Below are positions 45,537 through 53,090 of a stretch of 64,000 bases of DNA, in pieces (position 1 is the stretch's first letter; the number at the start of each line of letters is the position of its first letter). The notes under the pieces were generated by a model, which was not told the origin of the DNA, made no database searches, and saw only the letters and a list, made by a program, of their open reading frames with translations. Origin of the DNA: Bradyrhizobium diazoefficiens USDA 110 (GTDB lineage Bacteria; Pseudomonadota; Alphaproteobacteria; Rhizobiales; Xanthobacteraceae); contig NC_004463.1 of NCBI RefSeq assembly GCF_000011365.1, positions 7,984,001 through 8,048,000 on the forward strand. Direction: 5' to 3'. Position numbers and translations under genes: made by a program.

Positions 45537-45574
45537 GCATCACGGCCGATGCCGCGGCGCGGAAAAAGCGGGCG

Positions 45575-46246
45575 TTACGCCGCGACGAGGCGAATGATCC
45601 GCCTCACGGCCGATGGGATCGGCGCGACGACAGGGACAGTGAACATCGGCTGAAGCTCGCACGCGGCTTCCCCCAGCGGCCCGCCGCCGATGATGACAGC
45701 TTCCGCCCCGTCCTTCGCGATGCAGGCCTCGACCGCGCCGGCGAGGGCTGCGCGCAGCTGCGCCGGATCGCGCATCAGCTCTTGCGGATCGCCTTCGGCA
45801 AAGCGCGTGCCGGTGTAGCGCGATCGCAGCCCCAGCGCCTCCGGCAACGCGTCGATCTTCGACTTGAGCAGCGGTGTCGTGGTCGCCACACCGAAGCGGC
45901 GGCCTCCTGCGGCGGCCTCCAGCATCGACGACTCGCCGATGCCGACCGCAGGCAGCTTCATCGCAGCCCTGATTCCGGCGAGACCGGGATCGCCGAACGC
46001 TGCAACGATGATGCCGTCCGGGGAAGCTCGATGCGTCCGCGCGATCTCCTCGACCTCGGCGGCGGCCGCCTCCAGCGCCTCCGCCGACACGATCATCGAC
46101 GGCGCGCGCGTTGCCGTGGCGCCGACGATGTCGAAACCGGCCACGGCGGCCGACTTCGCGATGGCCACCATCATCGCGGTGGTCGCCTCGAGACTGTTCG
46201 GATTGATCAGGAGGATGCGCGCACGCCGATCAGGGTTTTGGTCCAT
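45575..46246 (-). CDS. Asp/Glu/hydantoin racemase-family protein lacking both catalytic cysteines
   Basis: The 223-residue protein has the racemase fold: ILLINPNSLEATTAM at the N-terminus, VAAFGDPGLAGIR at about 81-93 and AEAVIIGGGPLGEAA at about 182-196. In hydantoin and Asp/Glu racemases these two loops carry Cys (ACFGDPG and LGCAG); here they are Ala83 and Gly188. A two-base racemase mechanism is therefore not expected. The protein may isomerise or cleave another substrate, or only bind a ligand. It starts 12 bases after the stop of the chemoreceptor gene and is probably co-transcribed with it. Confidence 0.82.
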   Translation of the reverse strand: MDQNPDRRARILLINPNSLEATTAMMVAIAKSAAVAGFDIVGATATRAPSMIVSAEALEAAAAEVEEIARTHRASPDGIIVAAFGDPGLAGIRAAMKLPAVGIGESSMLEAAAGGRRFGVATTTPLLKSKIDALPEALGLRSRYTGTRFAEGDPQELMRDPAQLRAALAGAVEACIAKDGAEAVIIGGGPLGEAACELQPMFTVPVVAPIPSAVRRIIRLVAA

Positions 46247-46258
46247 CCCACCGCTATA

Positions 46259-47941
46259 CTAGGCCGCCCGCACGCCGGCAACGAAGGCGCTGACCTCGTT
46301 CTCGAGCGATTGCAGTTTCTGCGTCAGCCGGCCGCTGGATTGCAGCACGAGGCCGGCGGCCTGGCCGGTCTCGGCGGTCGCATCGGTCACGCCGGAGATG
46401 TTTTGCGAGACCTGATCGGTGCCGGACGCCGCCTCCTGCACGCTGTGCGCGATGGCCTGCGTCGCGGCGCCCTGCTCCTCGACGGCGGCTGCGATCGACG
46501 AGGAAATCTCGTTGACCTCCATGATGGTGGCGCGAATGCTCTCGATGTTGCCGACGACCTGATTGGTCTCGGCCTGGATCGCGGTGATCTGCGCGCCGAT
46601 CTCGTCGGTCGCCTTCGCGGTCTGGCTCGCCAGCGACTTCACCTCACTCGCGACCACCGCAAACCCCCTGCCCGATTCGCCCGCACGCGCCGCCTCGATG
46701 GTGGCGTTGAGCGCGAGCAGATTGGTCTGCGAGGCGATCTGGTTGATGAGGTCGATGACCTCGCCGATCTTGTGCGCGGCGGCGGCAAGCCCCTGCACCG
46801 TATCGTTGGTGCGCTGGCCGTCGGCGGCCGCCTTGTCGGCCACCGTCGCGGCCTGCGCGACGCGCTGGCTGATCTCGGTGATCGAGGACGACAGCTGGCC
46901 GGCGGCGGAGGCCACCGTCTGCACGTTGCTCGACGCCTGCTGGCAGGCCGTTGCCACGAAGCTGGCGCGATCGGTCGCCTTGTTCGCGGTCTCCGACATG
47001 CCTTGCGCGGCCTGCTGCATCGCGCGCGCCTCATCGAACACGTCGCGGACCACGGCCTGGACACTCGCCTCGAACTTGCCGGCGAGATCGGCCATCGTCC
47101 TGCGCTTCTCGTCGTCGGCTCGCTGCTTCGCCTCCTGCTGCTCGGCATGCATCCGGCCCACGGCCGACGCATTGTCCTTGAACACGGCGAGCGCGTTGGC
47201 GAGCCCGCCGACCTCATCGCGCCGATCGGTGTAGGGCACGTCGAACGCACTGTCGCCGGCGGCGAGGCGTTCGGTCAGCGCCGTAATTCCTGCCAACGGC
47301 TTCGTGACGCTGCGGCCGATCACGAAGGAGGCACCGAGCACCAGCACGAGCACGACAAGACACACCAGCGCGAACGTCGTCGCGTTCTGGCGGAACACGG
47401 CATCGACGTCGTCGAGATAGATGCCGGTGCCGATGATCCAGCCCCAGGGCGCAAAGCCCTTCACATAGGAGACCTTCCCGACCGGCTGGTCGAAGCCGGG
47501 CTTCGGCCAGAGATAGCTGTAGAAGCCGGCGCCCTGCTTGCTGACGACGTCAACGAAGCCCATGAACAGCGCGTTGCCGGCGGGGTCCTTCATCCCCGAG
47601 AGGTCCTTGCCGTCGAGTTCGGGCTTGATCGGGTGCATGACCATCCTGGGGGTCATGTCGTTGATCCAGAAATACTCGACCTTGTCGTAGCGCAGGCTCT
47701 TGATCTCCGCCATGGCGGCAGCCTGCGCCTGCTCGCGCGGGAGTTTTCCGTCGCTCTCGAGCTTCTGATAGTGCGCCAGGATGCCGTAGCCGACGTCCAC
47801 CATGTGCTGCGTCTTGGCCTGGCGATCGGCGACCATCTGCGTGCGCAGGGTCGAAAGCGCGATCGGCGCCAGCGCGATCATGCCGAGGAGGCTGATGCCG
47901 ACAATCAGGACCAGCTTGAAACTGATGCGGGAGAAAATCAT
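46259..47941 (-). CDS. Methyl-accepting chemotaxis protein with Cache sensor domain
   Basis: The 560-residue protein has membrane helices at about 10-33 and 191-212, with a periplasmic single-Cache domain between ([40 protein letters not shown]). HAMP follows at about 213-265, then the long helical signalling domain with the conserved tip [36 protein letters not shown]. It signals to CheA/CheW. Cache domains of this type often bind small organic acids. The ATG at 47941 is preceded by GGGAG. The racemase-like gene follows 12 bases downstream, which may hint at a ligand link. Confidence 0.93.
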   Translation of the reverse strand: MIFSRISFKLVLIVGISLLGMIALAPIALSTLRTQMVADRQAKTQHMVDVGYGILAHYQKLESDGKLPREQAQAAAMAEIKSLRYDKVEYFWINDMTPRMVMHPIKPELDGKDLSGMKDPAGNALFMGFVDVVSKQGAGFYSYLWPKPGFDQPVGKVSYVKGFAPWGWIIGTGIYLDDVDAVFRQNATTFALVCLVVLVLVLGASFVIGRSVTKPLAGITALTERLAAGDSAFDVPYTDRRDEVGGLANALAVFKDNASAVGRMHAEQQEAKQRADDEKRRTMADLAGKFEASVQAVVRDVFDEARAMQQAAQGMSETANKATDRASFVATACQQASSNVQTVASAAGQLSSSITEISQRVAQAATVADKAAADGQRTNDTVQGLAAAAHKIGEVIDLINQIASQTNLLALNATIEAARAGESGRGFAVVASEVKSLASQTAKATDEIGAQITAIQAETNQVVGNIESIRATIMEVNEISSSIAAAVEEQGAATQAIAHSVQEAASGTDQVSQNISGVTDATAETGQAAGLVLQSSGRLTQKLQSLENEVSAFVAGVRAA

Positions 47942-48236
47942 CGGGGCTCGCAAAATTGGAAGGGCTGATATGCCAGTTTATCCCGCTCCCCTTAGCAAAG
48001 CTTTAAGCATTCGGGTTCCCCAAATCCCCGCAAAATCGAGTGGGCGCTCGGCGGCATGCCGTATGCGGCCCGGCAGGTTTGCGGGGCCGGCCGCATTCGA
48101 GATCCGAACGCTTCAAATCTAGAAGACCTCGATATCGGCCCTCGACGCGTTGACTTGCGACAGGCTCTGACGGAACGATCAACGCAGATCGTCAGCGCCA
48201 GACGCGGCGTGCGCCCAGCCCAAGGCCACAGGCTCA

Positions 48237-48737
48237 ATGCATCAATCGACATACGCCAAGCCCATCGACCTTCCCGCACTGACCGCAGCCGAGCGACTCT
48301 TCATCTGGGGATTTCGCGCCAAGGCGCGCAGCGGAAGCGCCGTTCCGACCGCGGCCGACATCCAGCAGGTGTACGACCATTTCCGCGTCGGCGATGCCGT
48401 GCCGTCGCTGGAATCGATCATCGAGATCTTTGCCTGCACGGCGCATACGGCGATCGAAGTGCATTGCCCCACCTGTCCGCGCATATCGGAGAGCGAGCAC
48501 GGAATCCTGCGGGCGATCGCCGCCGCGCAGAAGGAGCGCGACGATGTCGCGCGCGCGCAGTTCGAGTGCTGGCTGCCGCCGGTGGGCGCGGATTGGGCGC
48601 TGGCGCCGGTCCGGGGACTTGCGACCATCTTCCGCATGGCCGGCCTCATTCTGCCTGACCGGCATGTCGAGCCTTTTGACCAGGACCGGACAATGGTGAT
48701 GAAGAGCTGGCTTGTGGGCAGTCCCACGTTGCATTGA
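48237..48737 (+). CDS. Protein of unknown function with HCPTCP motif
   Basis: Not recognised. The 166-residue soluble protein has a helical N-terminal region (LTAAERLFIWGFRAKARSG), a VHCPTCPRIS motif at about residue 75 that could bind metal or act in redox, and a C-terminal region with WLPPVGADWALAPVRGLATIF. The ATG at 48237 is used. Its stop overlaps the ATG of the next gene by one base (TGATG), so the two are translationally coupled and likely work together. It is divergent from the chemoreceptor gene, 295 bases apart. Confidence 0.7.
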   Translation: MHQSTYAKPIDLPALTAAERLFIWGFRAKARSGSAVPTAADIQQVYDHFRVGDAVPSLESIIEIFACTAHTAIEVHCPTCPRISESEHGILRAIAAAQKERDDVARAQFECWLPPVGADWALAPVRGLATIFRMAGLILPDRHVEPFDQDRTMVMKSWLVGSPTLH

Positions 48738-49222
48738 TGAGATCGTTCATGATGGAGGCTGCGAGCAATTCCGTGCCTGACCCGGAAGCCGGCCAGTCGC
48801 GGCTCTGCCCGCTTCAAGCCGCGCTTGCGACCCGTCCCGGCGTCGAAGGCTACGATCAATTCTGCCGCGTCGCGCTTTCGCTGTTCCGCTTCATTGGCGC
48901 TGCCTATGCGACCGGCGCGTCCGATTGCTGGGAGGCGGCCTATCGCTTCGCCGACGAGGCGCCCGGCATTGCCGACAGCCCGCTGCTGGTCGCGCGAGCG
49001 GCTGCGCTCGTCAGGATCCTGCGCAGCGGCCGGCCATGCGAGCTGTGCTTCATGCCGCCGTCGTGCCGGCGCCTCTCGAAGGACGAGGCGGAGTTGATGC
49101 GACTGCTGTCGGCCGCCCGCAGCAAGCAGCCTGGTGAACTCGAGACAATCGTCTGCGGGTTCGTCGGCTCCGGGAAAGAGGATGCGACAACGCGGGCGGT
49201 CAACGCGCTTGCCTGCTGCTGA
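48737..49222 (+). CDS. Protein of unknown function, partner of the preceding gene
   Basis: Not recognised. The 161-residue protein has seven cysteines, including CELCFMPPSCRRLS at about residue 99, a possible metal site reminiscent of the HCPTCP motif of its upstream neighbour. The middle part (about 30-95) looks helical. The ATG at 48737 overlaps the preceding stop; a TTG one codon earlier is a weaker choice. No signal peptide or membrane helix is seen. It converges with the TetR gene three bases away. Confidence 0.65.
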   Translation: MRSFMMEAASNSVPDPEAGQSRLCPLQAALATRPGVEGYDQFCRVALSLFRFIGAAYATGASDCWEAAYRFADEAPGIADSPLLVARAAALVRILRSGRPCELCFMPPSCRRLSKDEAELMRLLSAARSKQPGELETIVCGFVGSGKEDATTRAVNALACC

Positions 49223-49225
49223 CGC

Positions 49226-49825
49226 CTAACCTCCGGCCTTGCCGAGCACGAGATCGATAGTGTGGGACGCGATCTTGCGCAGCTGCGCGTCGTCGCCGAA
49301 GGCCCGTTCGAGCACGGCGAGGCCGCGCGTCACCGTGATGATGTGGAGCGCTGCGACCGCGGGATTGCCGTTGAACTCGCCGCGTTTCGCGCCTGCCGAC
49401 AATGTGTCCTGAACCAAAGCGGTGATGCGCGAGATGAGGTTCGCAAAGGCCTGGCGCGCGTCCTCGTCGAGCCCCTCGCCTTCGACCGCACCGAGCTCCA
49501 TCAGGCCGCGCGTGGTCGGACATCCGCGCGGTGGCGAGCCCGAGCGGAAATTCACGATGGTCAGGTCGAAGAACGCGGTGAGGCGTTTGCGCAAACTGCC
49601 GGCACCGAGCGCCTTTTGCAGGGCGAGGAGGTAATCGCCCGCGTAGCGCTCATAGGCCTGCAGGAACAGCGCCTCCTTGCTGCCGAAGGCATTGTAGAGG
49701 CTGCCGCGCTGGACGCCGGCGTCGCGCGCGATGTCGGACAGCGAGGTGCCGCGCACGCCCTTGCGCCAGAACTGGTCGAACGCAATGCGCAGGACGTCGT
49801 CGTGGTCGAACTCGCGCGGTCTCAA
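49226..49825 (-). CDS. TetR/AcrR family repressor
   Basis: The 199-residue protein has the TetR helix-turn-helix at residues 8-55 (VLRIAFDQFWRKGVRGTSLSDIARDAGVQRGSLYNAFGSK) split over helices 1-3, and a helical ligand domain with GCPTTRGLMELGA typical of one TetR subgroup. It is divergent from a tautomerase gene, and two palindromic sites lie between them (49852-49890). Autoregulation and repression of the tautomerase gene are the simple reading. The inducer is unknown. Confidence 0.92.
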   Translation of the reverse strand: MRPREFDHDDVLRIAFDQFWRKGVRGTSLSDIARDAGVQRGSLYNAFGSKEALFLQAYERYAGDYLLALQKALGAGSLRKRLTAFFDLTIVNFRSGSPPRGCPTTRGLMELGAVEGEGLDEDARQAFANLISRITALVQDTLSAGAKRGEFNGNPAVAALHIITVTRGLAVLERAFGDDAQLRKIASHTIDLVLGKAGG

Positions 49826-49851
49826 ATGTCGATCCTCGGCCTGAAAGTATT

Positions 49852-49890
49852 TGACACGATGTCAAGAACGTGTTTTCTCGACATGGTGTC
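49852..49890. promoter_or_regulatory. Double operator for the TetR repressor
   Basis: TGACA-CGA-TGTCA (49852-49864) and GACA-TGG-TGTC (49880-49890) are two related palindromes with the half-site TGACA/TGTCA. Their centres are 27 bases apart, so they could hold two dimers. They lie 26 bases upstream of the tetR start and about 100 bases before the tautomerase start. Confidence 0.7.
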
Positions 49891-49991
49891 AAAAACCAAT
49901 TGGGATTGATAGCCCGTTTCGTCAATGAGCCGGACCGCCGGCGCGCACCGTGCGCCCTGGCCGGTCGGCCCGCATGCAAAGGGACCAGCTC

Positions 49992-50369
49992 ATGCCTCTT
50001 CTTCACATCTCGATGCGCGCCGGAAAGCCCGACGCCTACCGGCAGGCGATCCTCGACGGTCTCTACCGCGCCATGCGCGAGGCGCTGAACGTGCCCGAGG
50101 GCGACGAGTTCATGACAATCAGCGAGCATGACCCCGCGAACTTCCGCTGCGGCAATGCCTACGGCGTCGAGCGAAGCGAGGACGCTGTGCTGATCCAGAT
50201 CACCGTGTTCGCCTCGCGCACCCCTGAGCAGAAGAAAGCGCTGTACCGGCGGATCGCGGAGCTGCTCGGCGAGAACCCGGGCATCCGGCCCGAGGACGTG
50301 TTCGTGAACGTGCTCGATGCCCCCGGGGAGAACTGGTCGGTCGGCCACGGCCTCGCACAGTTCGCGTGA
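49992..50369 (+). CDS. Tautomerase superfamily protein, malonate semialdehyde decarboxylase-like
   Basis: The 125-residue protein starts MPLLHISM, so after Met removal Pro1 is the catalytic base typical of the family. Its length, Asp37 (in PEGDEF), an Arg near position 75 (FASRTPEQKKALYRRIAE) and the C-terminal GENWSVGHGLAQFA resemble malonate semialdehyde decarboxylase rather than the 60-residue 4-oxalocrotonate tautomerases. The natural reaction remains open. The start is fixed by the Pro1 rule at 49992, not at an upstream in-frame codon. Control by the divergent TetR protein is likely. Confidence 0.85.
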   Translation: MPLLHISMRAGKPDAYRQAILDGLYRAMREALNVPEGDEFMTISEHDPANFRCGNAYGVERSEDAVLIQITVFASRTPEQKKALYRRIAELLGENPGIRPEDVFVNVLDAPGENWSVGHGLAQFA

Positions 50370-50477
50370 ACTTGCCGGGCGCGGAGTTGCCCGCGCCCCC
50401 TTGAGAATTGCCGGCCGGAAGGGTCTGATAGGCGGCGGAGGAAACCTCCGCCGAGCCGAACCCGGGACCTGAGCCGC

Positions 50478-50849
50478 ATGACCATGTCGGTCGAGCAATT
50501 GTGGAGCCTGCCTGAAACCGCGCTGGTCGGCGCCTACGCAGAGGCGCGGCGCCGCTACGCGGAGAAGAAGTTCGAGCGCGACACCCAGCGGGCGCGGCTC
50601 GAATGGATGCGCGCAAAGCTGTTCGTCAACACGCAGGGCAATGTGACCGAGCGCAAGATGGCGGTGGACGTTTCCGAGGAGCTGGCGCGCAAGGGCCAGG
50701 AGGTACGCGAGATGACGCGCGATCTCGACATGCTGAAGATCGACGTGGACGTGATCGACACGATGATCCGGCTGCGCGGCGCGCACGGCGCCCCGCCGGT
50801 TCATGCCGAAGAGGCGGCCGAGAAACCGGCCGAGCCGGAGGGGGAGTGA
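50478..50849 (+). CDS. Small helical protein of unknown function
   Basis: The 123-residue protein is not recognised. It is charged and almost wholly helical, with heptad-like runs (YAEARRRYAEKKFERDTQRARLEW split across residues 20-43; VREMTRDLDMLKIDVDVIDTMIR) suggesting a coiled coil. The tail is acidic and Pro/Ala/Glu-rich. It has no membrane segment. A GFA-family gene starts one base after its stop, so they are probably co-expressed. Confidence 0.65.
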   Translation: MTMSVEQLWSLPETALVGAYAEARRRYAEKKFERDTQRARLEWMRAKLFVNTQGNVTERKMAVDVSEELARKGQEVREMTRDLDMLKIDVDVIDTMIRLRGAHGAPPVHAEEAAEKPAEPEGE

Positions 50850-50850
50850 G

Positions 50851-51246
50851 ATGGCTGCGTTCCGCGGAAGCTGCCTGTGCGGCGAGGTCGCGTTCGAGGT
50901 CGAGGGTCCGTTCGATCGCTTCCTCAACTGCCACTGCTCGCGCTGCCGCAAAGCGACCGGGACCGCGCATGCCTGCGAGGTGATCGTGAAGGCGGCGGCG
51001 CTGCGCTGGCTGCGCGGGGAAACATCCGTCGCGCGCTTCGATCTGCCCAATGCACGAAGCTTTGCGACCGCGTTCTGCAAGAGCTGCGGCAGCCCGATGC
51101 CGCATCTCACGCGCAGCGGACGCGAAGCGATCATCCATGCCGGCGCGTTCGACGAGCCGCTGGGCGCGGCACCTGACCGGCACGTGCATTGGACGTCCCG
51201 CGCGGATTGGTACGACCACGGAGACGGATTACCGGTGGAGGATTGA
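50851..51246 (+). CDS. GFA/CENP-V domain zinc protein
   Basis: The 131-residue protein carries the GFA zinc-binding pattern: SCLCGEVAFEV, NCHCSRCRKATG and FCKSCGSP supply the cysteines of two zinc sites. GFA proteins include a glutathione-binding protein once thought to activate formaldehyde, and many of unknown role. The ATG at 50851 is preceded by GGGGGAG. It follows the small helical gene directly. Confidence 0.88.
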   Translation: MAAFRGSCLCGEVAFEVEGPFDRFLNCHCSRCRKATGTAHACEVIVKAAALRWLRGETSVARFDLPNARSFATAFCKSCGSPMPHLTRSGREAIIHAGAFDEPLGAAPDRHVHWTSRADWYDHGDGLPVED

Positions 51247-51249
51247 GGC

Positions 51250-52113
51250 TCAGCTTTGTGCATGCCCACCGTGGCGGCGGTGATACGCACTTGGCGACGG
51301 CCAGCTCCAGTGCTTCAGTGTCGCTCGATCCGGCTCGAAGATCTCGATCTTGAGCGCTTGGCATGCCGCGGCATCGCTGGAATGGGTTGCGCTACAGTCT
51401 CCGCCGGGACAGGCCGACAACGCGCCGAGCAGGTCGATCTCCGCAAGAAACTCGATGAAGTCGCCGGGACGGACCGGACTTGCCTTCATGAAATATTGGT
51501 GCGTGTCCTTCGTGAAGCCGGTGCACATGAAGACGTTGAGTACGTCGTGGATATGATGCTCGATCGCGCGTGGCTCCATCTCGAGCTCGGCGGCAAGCGC
51601 GCGGGACAGGTTGGAATGGCAGCAGAAATCGTAAGCCGTGCCGTTCAACAGGAGATTTGTATAGGGGTCGCAGCGCGTGCCGATGACATCATGAATGCCG
51701 GCGCCGTCCTCGTCGAAGCCGTACCAGCCGAGCGTGTCGTGACTGATGGTCGCCATCGGCCGAAGGTAGGGCATATTGCTCCAGAGCCGGTCCCCGATGC
51801 CGACATGCGTACCATGGAGCGCCCGCGTCTTGCCGCTGAAGAAGCGCTCGGAGAGATCCTCCGCATTCCAGAGATTGAGGTCGCCGACCTGAGGACCTTC
51901 GATGCTGACGATGCGGAAAAACTGGCCGCGCGCCACGCGAAATGTTCTGGCATCGCGTGGCGGCACGGTGAGCTCGTGCGTCTTGACCATCGTGCGGCGA
52001 GCTTGCTCAAGCGCGGCCAGGTCAGGCCCGGGCATCGTGCCGGCCGGATAGACGATCGTCGGCTTGGCGGCGCGGCGCGAAGCGGCGTCTGCGGGTGCGA
52101 TTTTGGGCGACAT
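51250..52113 (-). CDS. DUF1989 (urea carboxylase-associated family) protein
   Basis: The 287-residue protein belongs to DUF1989: GQFFRIVSIEGPQVGDLNLWNAED, MATISHDTLGWYG and GTRCDPYTN are characteristic, with further His/Cys residues (DFCCHSNLSRAL, HHIHDVLNVFMCTGF). Some DUF1989 members act as carboxyguanidine deiminase subunits in guanidine breakdown; this longer single protein has no urea carboxylase nearby. The ATG at 52113 is where similarity starts; 52143 is possible. It is the last gene after a D-aminoacylase and a COG0523 GTPase, which points to nitrogen-compound metabolism. Specific function unknown. Confidence 0.82.
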   Translation of the reverse strand: MSPKIAPADAASRRAAKPTIVYPAGTMPGPDLAALEQARRTMVKTHELTVPPRDARTFRVARGQFFRIVSIEGPQVGDLNLWNAEDLSERFFSGKTRALHGTHVGIGDRLWSNMPYLRPMATISHDTLGWYGFDEDGAGIHDVIGTRCDPYTNLLLNGTAYDFCCHSNLSRALAAELEMEPRAIEHHIHDVLNVFMCTGFTKDTHQYFMKASPVRPGDFIEFLAEIDLLGALSACPGGDCSATHSSDAAACQALKIEIFEPDRATLKHWSWPSPSAYHRRHGGHAQS

Positions 52114-52157
52114 GCCAAGCTGATCCCTGTGACTGCAGTCCATCCTACCGCCTCATC

Positions 52158-53087
52158 TCACCCACTCGCAACGCACTCCGCCAGGATCCCGTCGAGCTCC
52201 GCCTTCGAGAGAACGCCGAGCTCGGCGATGAAAACGATGCGTGACCGCGGCACGCCTGGTGTCGGCGCCTCACCCGGCGCCAGTGTTGCGCGGCCGCCGG
52301 CGAACTGAAACACCGTCAGACGGCCGGGCTGCTCGACGGTCTCGAACAGGCCCTTGGCGCGGGCGAGTTTCGGCGCCAGCCGGCCGATCGCCTGCTGCAA
52401 GCGCGGCAACGAGATTGGGTGGTCCGAGGTCCAGCTCAACGTCTCGAAGCGTTCCTCTGCCGGCCGCCGCGGCCCCGGCTCGCGTGTCGCGGGCGCGCTA
52501 TCGATGGTTGCGGGAAACAGCAGCGCGGCGGGAATCTCGCCGTGCTGCGCATCGACCACCACGGCGGGGACGCGCAGCACGCGGATGGCTTCGCGCATGC
52601 GGGCACCCGCGCCCTCGTCCGCCAGATCCAGCTTGCTGAGCGCCACGATATCGGCGACCCGCAGCTGCGCGCGCACCAGCGCGTCATCCAGGGCTGACGG
52701 CGGTGTGCCAGCGTCCATCACGCAGAGCACGGTTTCCAGCGGCGCCTCGCGCAGGATCACCGGATCCATCAGGTTGCGCACGATGTCGGAGGGATCGGCG
52801 ACGCCGCTGGTCTCGATGACGATATACTCCGGCTTCGGATCACGCCGCAGCAGTGTCGACAGCGTGCGGAGCAGATCGCCTTCGAGCGAGCAGCAGATGC
52901 AGCCGTTGGCAAGGCTCACCACGCCGTCGCTCGCGCCCGCGATCAGCTCCGCATCGATGTTGATCGCGCCGAAATCGTTGACCACGGCGGCGATGCGCCG
53001 TCCCTCCGCATGCGCCAGCAAATGGTTGACGACCGTGGTCTTGCCCGCCCCCAGAAAGCCCGTCACCAGGAGAATGGGGACCGGCAT
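52158..53087 (-). CDS. COG0523 (CobW-type) GTPase, probable metallochaperone
   Basis: The 309-residue protein has Walker A GFLGAGKTT (about residue 9), the metal-binding GCICCS typical of COG0523, VIETSGVADP as Walker B region and SKLDL as the base-specific motif. The C-terminal CobW_C domain runs from about 215. These GTPases deliver metal, often zinc, to client enzymes. The gene lies three bases after a metal-dependent D-aminoacylase gene and 44 bases before a DUF1989 gene, so either product may be the client. This is inference from position. Confidence 0.9.
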   Translation of the reverse strand: MPVPILLVTGFLGAGKTTVVNHLLAHAEGRRIAAVVNDFGAINIDAELIAGASDGVVSLANGCICCSLEGDLLRTLSTLLRRDPKPEYIVIETSGVADPSDIVRNLMDPVILREAPLETVLCVMDAGTPPSALDDALVRAQLRVADIVALSKLDLADEGAGARMREAIRVLRVPAVVVDAQHGEIPAALLFPATIDSAPATREPGPRRPAEERFETLSWTSDHPISLPRLQQAIGRLAPKLARAKGLFETVEQPGRLTVFQFAGGRATLAPGEAPTPGVPRSRIVFIAELGVLSKAELDGILAECVASG

Positions 53088-53090
53088 GGG

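Noticed and set aside
45515..47968. 817-codon plus-strand open frame opposite the chemoreceptor and racemase-like genes
   Set aside because: It covers both real genes and their junction; its Arg/His/Asp/Gly-rich reading matches no protein.
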